From: Planctomycetota bacterium
Lineage (GTDB): Bacteria > Planctomycetota > Planctomycetia > Gemmatales > Gemmataceae
Direction of reading: 5' to 3'
Assembly (NCBI GenBank): GCA_016200155.1
Contig: JACQFG010000289.1
Span: 1-12,988 of the forward strand
DNA length: 12,988 nucleotides
A program made the position numbers and the translations under genes. The notes under the pieces were generated by a model. The model did no database searches. It saw only the letters and a list, made by a program, of their open reading frames with translations, and had not been told where the DNA came from. Of the stretch, positions 1-5,730 are shown one piece after another (the first letter of the stretch is position 1; each line of letters opens with the position of its first letter).

Positions 1-2
1 AG

Positions 3-1016
3 CAAGTAGTCAATGCTGCAGCGCTGTTGGCAACCGCGAAACGTCCGATCCTGCTCGCCGGCGGCGGGGCGGTCTGGGCGAACGCCGGGCCGGAACTGCG
101 AGAACTCGCCCGGCGGTTGAACTGTCCCGTCATCACTTCGCAGCAGGGCAAGGGCATCGTCGACGAACGCGATCCGCTCTCGTTGGGGCACGCACGCTCC
201 GCGCGAGGCCGGATCGCGCAGCAACATGCCGACGCGATGCTGGCGGTCGGTTGTCGATTCACGGAGGTCATGACCGGCTTTCGCAAGATGCAGGTGCCGG
301 CCCGGTTGATCCAGATCGACATCAATCCCGGCGAGATCGGCATGAACTATCCGGCCGAGATCGGCATCGTCGGCGACGCCAAGGAAGCGTTGCATGCGAT
401 CCTGACGCAGCTGCCGGCGACGACGGCGAGTGACTGGAGCGACGTCTGGCCCATCGCCCGCGCTGCGAAGCGCGCCACGTCGGAGTGGTTGATCGATACG
501 CTGCGGGCTGAGCTTCCCGACGATGCCGTCGTGTTCACCGATGCCAGCGAGATGGCGTACCGCATGCACACCGATTTCCCGGCGTACCTGCCGCGGTCGT
601 TCTTCTATCCGTCAAACTACATTGCGCTCGGCTGGGGTTTCCCCGCTGCGATCGGTGCCGCTTGCGGCGTAGCACCGGGCCGCGTGGTCGTCAGTTTCTC
701 CGGCGACGGCGGGTTCGTGATGACCTGCCAGGAGCTGGCGACGGCTGCCCGCTACCGATTGCGGATGATCATCATCATTCACAACGACAACGCATACGGA
801 GCTATCAAGAATCTGCAGCGCCTCAAGTTCGAGGAACGCTACCGCGACACCGATCTGAACAATCCCGATTTCCTGCAACTCGCCAGCGCCTTCGGCATTC
901 CCGCGCGCCGCGCCGCGGATACGATCATGCTGAAGGATGCGTTGCGCGAGGCGCTGCGCCAGGACGGGCCGTTCCTGATCGAGGTTCCCGATCACTGGCG
1001 TTACCTTCGACATTGA
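3..1016 (+). CDS. Thiamine-diphosphate-dependent enzyme, acetolactate synthase-like (5' truncated by window edge)
   Basis: This is the middle and C-terminal part of a ThDP-dependent enzyme of the acetolactate synthase/pyruvate decarboxylase superfamily. The frame is open back to the window edge, and the codons before the internal TTG at 27 already read as family sequence (QVVNAAALLATAKRPILLAG), so the true start lies upstream. The central domain opens with a KRPILLAGGGA segment. The ThDP domain has the GDGGF motif near nt 700, followed about 28 residues later by NDNAYG, which together match the GDG-x(25-30)-N diphosphate/Mg-binding signature. QELATAARY between them is typical of acetolactate synthase large subunits. 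The N-terminal domain with the catalytic glutamate is outside the window, and no regulatory subunit follows. Canonical IlvB proteins usually have NN-x-x-x-G where this has NDNAYG. A related decarboxylase or carboligase is therefore as likely as a biosynthetic acetolactate synthase. Family assignment is firm; substrate is unknown. Confidence 0.88.
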   Translation, partial: QVVNAAALLATAKRPILLAGGGAVWANAGPELRELARRLNCPVITSQQGKGIVDERDPLSLGHARSARGRIAQQHADAMLAVGCRFTEVMTGFRKMQVPARLIQIDINPGEIGMNYPAEIGIVGDAKEALHAILTQLPATTASDWSDVWPIARAAKRATSEWLIDTLRAELPDDAVVFTDASEMAYRMHTDFPAYLPRSFFYPSNYIALGWGFPAAIGAACGVAPGRVVVSFSGDGGFVMTCQELATAARYRLRMIIIIHNDNAYGAIKNLQRLKFEERYRDTDLNNPDFLQLASAFGIPARRAADTIMLKDALREALRQDGPFLIEVPDHWRYLRH

Positions 1017-1037
1017 GATTCTGCATTGAGGCGAGCC

Positions 1038-1676
1038 ATGCCTTCCTCCAATATGCCCGATCCTGACAAGATTCCCGACATGTCGCTCGATGACGACCGC
1101 GGCGAACGGCGCAGGCCCGCGGTGTCGCCCGAGATGGGGTCGGGTTTCCAGCCGCTGCCCGATGCGCCCAAGCCGGCGTCGCCCGCTCCCCCGGCGCCGC
1201 CGCGCTGGAATGTCGGCGACGACGTGCTGGCGCCGTGGGAGCCGATGTACCTCTATGCCGGCACGATCAAGCAGCTCCTGCCGGACGAGGCGCGCGGCGA
1301 TCAGGCATTGATCGACTTCGACGACGGCGGCGAAGGCTGGGTCTTCGTCTACTCGCTGGTCCCACTCGAATATCATCCGGGCCAGACGGTCGAATGCCGC
1401 CGAAAAAACGGACTCGTCTACGAACGCGCCGGCATCCTCGAGGTCGTCGACGGCGAGGCCCACGTGCGTTTCGACGCCGGCGGCGATGAATGGACTACCT
1501 TCGCCACGCTGCGGTTACCGTGCGTCGAGAACGGGCCCGGCGCCGTTGCCACGAAGTTCGCGCCATTTCAGACGCCGCTGGAGGCCCCATCGTCAGGCTT
1601 CCCGCGCTGGCTCATATGGGTCGGCGTCTTCATCGTTCTCACCATCGTGCGCATGAGTTGCCGCCAGGCGCTGTGA
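1038..1676 (+). CDS. Unrecognised protein: two Tudor/SH3-like modules plus C-terminal membrane anchor
   Basis: I do not recognise this 212-residue protein as a named family. Residues 1-56 are charged and then Pro/Ala-rich, without a signal peptide. Residues 57-110 and 113-162 look like two diverged copies of one small beta-barrel module. Each begins with V/P-G-x-x-V, has an A-G-(T/I) strand in the middle, and reaches F-D-x-G-G-(E/D)-x-W (FDDGGEGW at 94-101, FDAGGDEW at 145-152). This pattern resembles Tudor/agenet/SH3-like barrels, which often bind proteins or nucleic acids. Residues 190-205 (WLIWVGVFIVLTIV) form one membrane helix just before the C-terminus, so the modules probably face the cytoplasm as in tail-anchored proteins. 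I chose ATG 1038 over an in-frame TTG at 1026 because GAGGCGAG lies at normal distance upstream. It starts 21 nt after the ThDP enzyme and is probably co-transcribed. Function unknown. Confidence 0.8.
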   Translation: MPSSNMPDPDKIPDMSLDDDRGERRRPAVSPEMGSGFQPLPDAPKPASPAPPAPPRWNVGDDVLAPWEPMYLYAGTIKQLLPDEARGDQALIDFDDGGEGWVFVYSLVPLEYHPGQTVECRRKNGLVYERAGILEVVDGEAHVRFDAGGDEWTTFATLRLPCVENGPGAVATKFAPFQTPLEAPSSGFPRWLIWVGVFIVLTIVRMSCRQAL

Positions 1677-1754
1677 GATTGAACCATCCTTCCCAAACCC
1701 TGGGCGCCGGCGCACAAAATTACAGTTTTTCCGCTCGCATTGCCGATGAGACTG

Positions 1755-1763
1755 TGATATAAC
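1755..1763 (+). promoter_or_regulatory. Possible extended -10 promoter for the DUF1501 gene
   Basis: The sequence TGATATAAC fits an extended -10 element (TGn followed by TATAAC, five of six consensus bases). It lies in a locally A/T-rich stretch about 45 nt before the DUF1501 start codon. No good -35 hexamer is seen at 16-18 nt upstream, which is tolerated by extended -10 promoters. The call rests on sequence match and position only. Confidence 0.35.
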
Positions 1764-1808
1764 TTCTCTCATCTGCCTCATTCACGCATCTATCCGGGGG
1801 GAATCACG

Positions 1809-3203
1809 ATGCTTACCATCTTCGATCGCGACGATCGTTTCAATCGCCGTTCGTTCCTCAAGGTCGGCAGCCTCGCGCTGGGCGGCCTGTCGCTCATGAA
1901 CTTGCTGCAATCGAAGGTCGCTGCCGAACCGCGCCGGTCGGTGCTCAAGGATCGCTCGGTGATCTTCCTGTTCCTGCACGGCGGGCCCAGCCAGATCGAG
2001 ACGTTCGATCCGAAGATGACCGCTCCCGTCGAGGTCCGCAGCGTCACCGGGCAGGTGCAGACGCGCATCCCCGGCGTCACCTTCGGCGGCACGTTTCCCA
2101 AGCTCGCCGCCCTCGCCGACAAGGTCAGCATCGTTCGCTCCTACGTTCCCGGCGACGGCAATCACGACATCAAGCCGGTCGTCGGCCGCGATACCTTCGG
2201 CGCCAACCTCGGCTCCATCGTCTCGCGCGTCGCGGGCCGCAATCATCCCGACAGCGGCATGCCGACCAACGTGCTGCTGTTGCCGCGCTCCGTCGATCCG
2301 ACCACACAAGCTGGCACGCAGGCTTTCGGCCGATTCGCCTCCACCGGCATGCTCGGCGCCGGCTATGCTCCGTTCGATCCCTCGACCGGCAGCACGATGC
2401 AGAGCGACATGCGCCTCGCGCTGCCGATGAGCCGATTGAACGATCGCCGGGCGCTGCTCGATCAGCTGGACCATGTGCAGTGGGCCCTTGCCGAACGCGC
2501 CACCGTCGACGGCATCGACCGCACCCGCGAGCAGGCGATGACCACGGTGCTCGGCGGCGTCGCCGATGCGTTCGACCTCACCAAGGAAGATCCGCGCGTT
2601 CTGGCCGCCTACGACACCTCGGAGCTGATCAAGCCGCAGAACATCGATCGCCGCTGGAACAATTACAACAACTACGTCGACAACGCCAAGTCGCTCGGCA
2701 AGCTGATGCTGCTGGCGCGCCGCCTGTGCGAGCGCGGCGCCGGCTTTGTCACCGTCACCACCAACTTCGTCTGGGACATGCACGCCGACGTCAACAACGC
2801 CCCCGTCGGCGAAGGCTTCGGCTACATGGGCGTCCCCCTCGATCACGCCCTGTCCGCTTTCATCGAAGACGTCCACGCCCGCGGCCTGGACGACAAGATC
2901 CTGCTCGTGGTCTGCGGCGAGATCGGCCGCACGCCGCGCATCAATCGTCAGGGCGGCCGCGACCACTGGGGCACGCTCGGCCCGATGCTGTTCTCCGGCG
3001 GCGGCCTGCGCATGGGCGCCTGCGTCGGCCGATCGAACGCCAACGCCGGCGAACCCGCGAGCCAGCCGGTCCGCATCCAGAACGTCATTGCCACGATCAT
3101 GAACCAGGTCTTCGAGATGGGCGAGGTGCGGCTCGTGCAAGGCTTGCCGCGCGAAATCGCCCAGACGATGACCGGTTGGGAAGCGATCGACGGGCTGGTA
3201 TGA
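1809..3203 (+). CDS. DUF1501 domain-containing protein, Tat-exported
   Basis: This 464-residue protein is a full-length DUF1501 member, related to the alkaline phosphatase/sulfatase-like fold. Residues 12-18 (NRRSFLK) form a twin-arginine signal followed by a hydrophobic stretch (VGSLALGGLSLMNLL), so export by Tat in folded form is expected. The HGGPSQIETFDPK segment (57-69) is the usual first conserved block, and GRTP...GGRDHW (373-387) is the conserved C-terminal block with likely metal-ligand residues. In planctomycetes these proteins are often encoded beside DUF1549/DUF1553 cytochrome-like proteins of unknown function. No such partner is present here; only a small protein follows. The start is supported by a GGGGGGAA Shine-Dalgarno 7 nt upstream and by the Tat motif position. 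The enzymatic activity of the family is not established, so no substrate is proposed. Confidence 0.95.
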   Translation: MLTIFDRDDRFNRRSFLKVGSLALGGLSLMNLLQSKVAAEPRRSVLKDRSVIFLFLHGGPSQIETFDPKMTAPVEVRSVTGQVQTRIPGVTFGGTFPKLAALADKVSIVRSYVPGDGNHDIKPVVGRDTFGANLGSIVSRVAGRNHPDSGMPTNVLLLPRSVDPTTQAGTQAFGRFASTGMLGAGYAPFDPSTGSTMQSDMRLALPMSRLNDRRALLDQLDHVQWALAERATVDGIDRTREQAMTTVLGGVADAFDLTKEDPRVLAAYDTSELIKPQNIDRRWNNYNNYVDNAKSLGKLMLLARRLCERGAGFVTVTTNFVWDMHADVNNAPVGEGFGYMGVPLDHALSAFIEDVHARGLDDKILLVVCGEIGRTPRINRQGGRDHWGTLGPMLFSGGGLRMGACVGRSNANAGEPASQPVRIQNVIATIMNQVFEMGEVRLVQGLPREIAQTMTGWEAIDGLV

Positions 3204-3244
3204 TGAAGGTTGTCGCCAATGCCGGCCGCTCGTAGGGTGTGCGC

Positions 3245-3472
3245 ATGACCGGTTCGATTCATTTGATCCACATCGGCGATCGCGCAGAACGCCAGCGCGC
3301 GATTCAAGCCTTCCTTGACGTCCCGGAAACATGGGCGAGTTTTCCGGGCGACGTGCTGGGTGTCACCGGAAAACACCTTGATGCGTTGCAAAGGGCCACC
3401 CCCCCGATCACGTTCGAGCCCGCGAAGAAGGCGCACGTCAATGGCCAGAACCCGCCCGTTCAATCGAAATAA
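3245..3472 (+). CDS. Small hypothetical protein downstream of DUF1501 gene
   Basis: This 75-residue reading frame begins 41 nt after the DUF1501 stop and is on the same strand, with a TAGGG upstream of the ATG. A GTG two codons earlier (3239) is an alternative start. The sequence has a short hydrophobic strand (IHLIHIG), an amphipathic helix (DRAERQRAIQAFLDV), and then a second strand region (WASFPGDVLGVTGKHLDAL). This reads as a folded alpha/beta mini-protein rather than random translation. It has no signal peptide or membrane segment, so it is probably cytoplasmic. I do not recognise a family. The close position after the DUF1501 gene suggests co-transcription. The ORF is short, so it could still be spurious. 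Confidence 0.55.
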   Translation: MTGSIHLIHIGDRAERQRAIQAFLDVPETWASFPGDVLGVTGKHLDALQRATPPITFEPAKKAHVNGQNPPVQSK

Positions 3473-3490
3473 CCTTGCGACCTTTGCAAC

Positions 3491-3678
3491 GGCGCCAATT
3501 CGAGCCCCCATGGGGTGCATGACATGGTTTGCAAGGAGTTTGTGACGTTGCCCAGGTTTCGTAGCCGCGTTCGCCAGAACGCGGGAGGACTTCGCCGCAA
3601 CCCCGCCCGCATTCTGGCGAATGCGGCTACGGGCTTTGCAAACCGTGTCGTACACCCGCTCCCATGGGGGTCGGCGCC
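3491..3678. repeat. Nested inverted repeat (REP- or MITE-like palindromic element)
   Basis: Outer arms: GGCGCC at 3491-3496 and 3673-3678; a CCCCCATGGG block at 3505-3514 matched in inverse near 3661-3670; and ATGGTTTGCAAG at 3524-3535 matched imperfectly in inverse at 3633-3646. Inner arms: 3560-3588 and 3603-3631 are inverse copies matching at 26 of 29 positions. Each inner arm is itself a perfect 8-bp hairpin with a 4-nt loop (CCGCGTTC/GAACGCGG at 3565-3584; CCGCATTC/GAATGCGG at 3607-3626). The two small hairpins differ by a compensated base-pair change (G:C to A:T). The whole element is about 188 bp and has no plausible coding content. No target-site duplication was identified. It resembles palindromic extragenic repeats rather than a terminator, because no T-tract follows. 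Confidence 0.8.
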
Positions 3679-4037
3679 CTCGTCTGGCGGTATGTCGTCT
3701 TCCTGCCTTTGACCGAACAGAAACTCGGTGACGCGGCGTCGGTGCAGATTGCTGAGGCCGACGATATCGACAATTTGCGCGGCATGCTCAGCGATGATTT
3801 CGGTGGCACGACGATCTTGCTTCCGGTCATGGGCTTTGGCCAGCGAGATCCGAAGATGCGACGTCGCTGGAAATCAATCGCAACTTGCCTTTCTTGGTCT
3901 ACGCCAACCCGGTTTCGGCTTCGGACCGATATATTGATCGATTGGAGCAAGAATTGCGCGAGGCCTTCGATCAGGGCGTAATTCTAATCGAAAGGCAAGA
4001 GGCATTCCTGTTTGCATCCGGGCCCAAAATGGGATGA
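3664..4037 (+). pseudogene. Frameshifted remnant of a small ferredoxin-like-fold protein
   Basis: Two reading frames join into one sensible protein of about 125 residues. The first frame, from ATG 3664, reads VWRYVVFLPLTEQ, then DDIDNLRGMLSDDFGGTTIL and LPVMGFGQRDP. Near 3850-3860 the sense moves to the -1 frame, which reads ATSLEINRNLPFLVYANPV, then YIDRLEQELREAFDQ and GVILIERQEAFLF, and stops at 4035-4037. The predicted order is strand, helix, strand, strand, helix, strand, as in ferredoxin-like small proteins. One missing base (or two extra) explains the shift. In the first frame translation would stop at 3981 with meaningless residues after the shift. The only ATG upstream of the conserved part lies in the right arm of the palindromic element, so the original 5' end may have been replaced. 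A sequencing error could also explain the shift. Function unknown. Confidence 0.65.
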
Positions 4038-4075
4038 TTGCGTTCGGAGTACCTCTCCCTGGGGCTTAATTTTGA

Positions 4076-4106
4076 CCCCGCGACTCATTGAGCCGCGGGG
4101 TTTTTT
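4076..4106 (+). terminator. Rho-independent terminator
   Basis: CCCCGCG (4076-4082) pairs with CGCGGGG (4094-4100), continuing after one mismatch with CTC/GAG around a 3-nt loop. Six consecutive T residues follow at once (4101-4106). It closes transcription coming through the broken gene just upstream and insulates the promoter that follows. Confidence 0.87.
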
Positions 4107-4112
4107 CTTGCC

Positions 4113-4177
4113 TTGACTCCTGTTGACACGGCAAAAAACGTGACCTAAATTTGTCGAGCAACGCCCACAGGAGTCAA
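4113..4177. repeat. 11-bp perfect inverted repeat flanking the promoter and covering a Shine-Dalgarno
   Basis: TTGACTCCTGT at 4113-4123 is the exact inverse of ACAGGAGTCAA at 4167-4177. The right arm contains AGGAG (4169-4173), the ribosome-binding site of the gene starting at 4180. The left arm abuts the -35 hexamer at 4123-4128. It could be a paired operator. It could also hide the Shine-Dalgarno in any read-through transcript that begins upstream. Confidence 0.6.
4123..4151 (+). promoter_or_regulatory. Sigma70-type promoter for the small membrane protein gene
   Basis: A perfect TTGACA (4123-4128) is followed after exactly 17 nt by TAAATT (4146-4151), which matches the -10 consensus at four positions. 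Transcription would begin near 4158, giving a leader of about 22 nt that contains AGGAG before ATG 4180. The position directly downstream of a terminator supports an independent transcription unit. Confidence 0.6.
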
Positions 4178-4179
4178 AC

Positions 4180-4509
4180 ATGCGCTCTTTCCTTCGTGCA
4201 ATGGTGTTGGCCTTGGCGATCGGTCCCTTGACGCCGGAACTGGCGTTCTGCCAGGACGAAGAGGTCGTCGAGGTGGTGGAGTATGATGACGCACCGCCGC
4301 CGCCGCGATGGGAAAGGCGGCGCGGCCGCGGCGGCTGGAAGAGTTCGCCGATCGTCTGGGGCACCGTCGCCGCCGTGCTCGCGGTGGCCATTCCGGTGAG
4401 CCTCTACAAGCTGGCGGTCCAGATGAAGTTCTGGGCTCAGGATCAAGCCCGCGAAAAGGAACCGTGGGAACGCGCCATGGAAGAAGCCGAACGCAATCGG
4501 CTGAAATGA
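4180..4509 (+). CDS. Small exported or membrane-anchored hypothetical protein
   Basis: This protein of 109 residues is not one I recognise. Residues 1-25 look like a signal peptide: positively charged start (MRSFLR), hydrophobic core, then AFC-QDEE as a possible signal peptidase I site. The cysteine does not sit in a good lipobox, since phenylalanine precedes it. A mature acidic stretch (DEEVVEVVEYDD) leads into a poly-proline and arginine-rich linker. Residues 58-76 (VWGTVAAVLAVAIPVSLYK) form one membrane helix, and the tail is highly charged and probably helical. If the signal is cleaved, the protein is a single-pass membrane protein. The start is set by AGGAG at 4169-4173 and the signal-like N-terminus. 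It has its own promoter and seems monocistronic. Confidence 0.78.
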   Translation: MRSFLRAMVLALAIGPLTPELAFCQDEEVVEVVEYDDAPPPPRWERRRGRGGWKSSPIVWGTVAAVLAVAIPVSLYKLAVQMKFWAQDQAREKEPWERAMEEAERNRLK

Positions 4510-4552
4510 GCCGGGCCGAACACAAGTCATAACGCTTTTGGATGCTTACGGT

Positions 4553-4632
4553 TGCAATGTCTGTGCGTGGGTGTGTGCGTGAGTGTGTGCGTTTTTGAGG
4601 TGGAGGGGTGGGTCGGTTACACAGACATTGCA
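4553..4632. repeat. 13-bp perfect inverted repeat enclosing a GT-rich tract
   Basis: TGCAATGTCTGTG (4553-4565) pairs perfectly with CACAGACATTGCA (4620-4632). The 54-nt loop on the plus strand is almost free of C and A and contains about three degenerate copies of a TGTGTGCGT-type unit (4561-4592), then a GA/GT-rich part. As RNA it would be a stable stem with a GU-rich loop. There is no T-tract after the stem, so it does not look like a standard terminator. Confidence 0.65.
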
Positions 4633-4724
4633 CAGACTGCGTCCCCCTATCCACACCCAGTCCAATCGCGTCTACCCAACGCGCCGAATTGCACATCACA
4701 TTGACACAATCAGCTCGCTGCGTG

Positions 4725-4753
4725 TTGTCAAAACGATACAAATCAGCTCAAAT
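4725..4753 (+). promoter_or_regulatory. Weak candidate promoter upstream of the secreted repeat protein
   Basis: TTGTCA (4725-4730, five of six consensus) and TCAAAT (4748-4753, four of six) are separated by 17 nt. Transcription would begin about 190 nt before the gene at 4952. Other arrangements are possible, so this is a low-confidence call. Confidence 0.25.
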
Positions 4754-4925
4754 CGATAGCGCTGCTGGGTGTTGCGATCGCCGCGGAATCTTCTCGTAAA
4801 CCATTTATACAACTAATCTTAGGTAATCCCCTTTGGTGTCGGACAGACTCCGGCGTCTCATGTGCTTTGTTCCTCCCTCCGTCAGGCACATCATCGTGAT
4901 GAGCCGATTTTTCTGCAAAAGAAAC

Positions 4926-4940
4926 CGCTGATAATCAGCG
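4926..4940. promoter_or_regulatory. 15-bp perfect palindrome next to the ribosome-binding site
   Basis: CGCTGATAATCAGCG has 7-bp arms around one central base. It directly precedes the AGGGGAGA Shine-Dalgarno of the gene at 4952. It could be a protein operator or a small leader hairpin affecting initiation. A second, weaker palindrome (TCATCGTGATGA, 4891-4902) lies 23 nt upstream. Confidence 0.45.
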
Positions 4941-4951
4941 AGGGGAGAAAC

Positions 4952-5635
4952 ATGAAGCGTACCATTCTCAGCATTGCCGTGTTCACGTTCGCCGTGGTCG
5001 TTGTTAGCTCGGGTGTCATCGAGGCCACCGACAAGAAGCCGAAGGCGCCCGCGAAGTCCGCGAAGGCCGCCGCCACGCCTACCGACTGGAAGATCCTCGG
5101 CAAGGACGCGGAGGTCAAGGCCGGCTCGCTCTACACGCTCAGCAACAACACCGACCACGAGTCGGTTCGTTACGGCAAGCGAACGTGGGGCATCAACATG
5201 GTGTGGGACAAATCGACCACGCTCAACAACATCCGCTTGGACGTCAAGAGCGGGGCCACGGGCGTGATCAAGTACGGCGACAAGGTTGCCATCCACGTCG
5301 AGAAAGGCGGCTACCTGAAGTATCAGCGCCGCGACGTCGGCATCAATCTCGTCTGGTCCACTCCGCCGGTGTACGAATGGGTGATCCTCGGCGGCAAGAA
5401 GGGCCAGCCCGTCAGGACCGGCGCGTTGCTCAGCCTGTTCAACGAACCCGAGAACGATTTCATCATCTACGCCGAACGGCCTGCGGGCATCAACATCCGC
5501 TGGTGGAAGGACCGCGAGCTGGCCGGCGCCGGCCTCACCGACCGCCTGCGCCACGCGGCCGAAGAGATGATCCGCAACGAGTTCGAGGATCGCGCCAAGG
5601 ATTACCTGAAAGGCGGTGAAGCGAAGAAGAAGTAA
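4952..5635 (+). CDS. Secreted three-repeat protein, probable beta-trefoil
   Basis: The 227-residue product begins with a signal peptide (MKRT, then ILSIAVFTFAVVVVSSG, cleavage probably near residue 25), followed by a Lys/Ala/Pro linker to about residue 43. The core has three repeats of about 49 residues, each ending in the same motif: YGKRTWGINMVW (74-85), YQRRDVGINLVW (124-135) and YAERPAGINIRW (173-184), consensus Y-x-x-R-x-x-G-I-N-x-x-W. Threefold repetition at this spacing is typical of beta-trefoils such as lectin-like domains, which often bind sugars or proteins. The last 40 residues are a charged helix. ATG 4952 is preferred over upstream in-frame starts because AGGGGAGA precedes it and the signal peptide begins there. 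It stands alone, between a gene-free leader and a strong terminator. Fold is an inference; ligand unknown. Periplasmic or extracellular location expected. Confidence 0.85.
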   Translation: MKRTILSIAVFTFAVVVVSSGVIEATDKKPKAPAKSAKAAATPTDWKILGKDAEVKAGSLYTLSNNTDHESVRYGKRTWGINMVWDKSTTLNNIRLDVKSGATGVIKYGDKVAIHVEKGGYLKYQRRDVGINLVWSTPPVYEWVILGGKKGQPVRTGALLSLFNEPENDFIIYAERPAGINIRWWKDRELAGAGLTDRLRHAAEEMIRNEFEDRAKDYLKGGEAKKK

Positions 5636-5660
5636 AGCATGACAGATTCTCGCATGGGCA

Positions 5661-5693
5661 CCTCGAGGCGCGCTTGCGCCTCGAGGTTTTTTT
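5661..5693 (+). terminator. Rho-independent terminator
   Basis: CCTCGAGGCGC (5661-5671) pairs perfectly with GCGCCTCGAGG (5676-5686) around the loop GCTT, and seven T residues follow (5687-5693). It lies 25 nt after the secreted repeat protein and clearly ends that transcript. Confidence 0.93.
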
Positions 5694-5730
5694 GCTTGCA
5701 CCCCTTGAAGAATTTTCATCTACTGACGAG

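Larger units (their letters stand above)
4510..4951. other. Gene-free stretch with hairpin and palindromes
   Basis: No reading frame here has convincing coding character on either strand. It holds a 13-bp inverted repeat around a GT-rich tract (4553-4632), a weak promoter-like pair (4725-4753), and two short palindromes near the next gene (4891-4902 and 4926-4940). Composition is less GC-rich than the flanking genes. A small RNA or a long leader of the following gene is possible, but the sequence alone does not decide. Confidence 0.5.

Noticed and set aside
612..1463. A 283-residue minus-strand reading frame opposite the ThDP enzyme and the Tudor-like gene
   Set aside because: It crosses two plus-strand genes and has the Arg/Val/Asp-rich composition expected of an antisense frame.
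1782..3332. A 516-residue minus-strand reading frame opposite the DUF1501 gene
   Set aside because: It is the antisense shadow of a clearly conserved GC-rich gene, with low-complexity His/Ala/Asp/Gly/Arg-rich translation and no recognisable motif.
3515..3712. A 65-residue plus-strand frame inside the nested palindrome
   Set aside because: It is generated by the inverted repeat; its residues simply read the hairpin arms (RQNAGG, RNPARILANA) and do not resemble a folded protein.
3845..3862. Programmed -1 frameshifting at the broken small gene
   Set aside because: No X-XXY-YYZ slippery heptamer is present and no obvious downstream stimulatory structure is next to the join, so mutation or sequencing error is more likely.
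4061..4079. Alternative GGGG/CCCC pairing just before the terminator at 4076 as an attenuator
   Set aside because: Only four base pairs support the competing stem, against seven plus three for the terminator, and there is no leader peptide or ligand-binding domain.
4701..4706. TTGACA as a -35 element for the secreted repeat protein
   Set aside because: No acceptable -10 hexamer lies 16-18 nt downstream; TTGTCA at 4725 gives a slightly better, still weak, arrangement.
4145..4741. A minus-strand reading frame covering the small membrane protein gene and the gene-free stretch
   Set aside because: The opposite strand has a signal peptide, Shine-Dalgarno and promoter; the minus-strand translation is rich in Arg, Pro and Ser with no structure.
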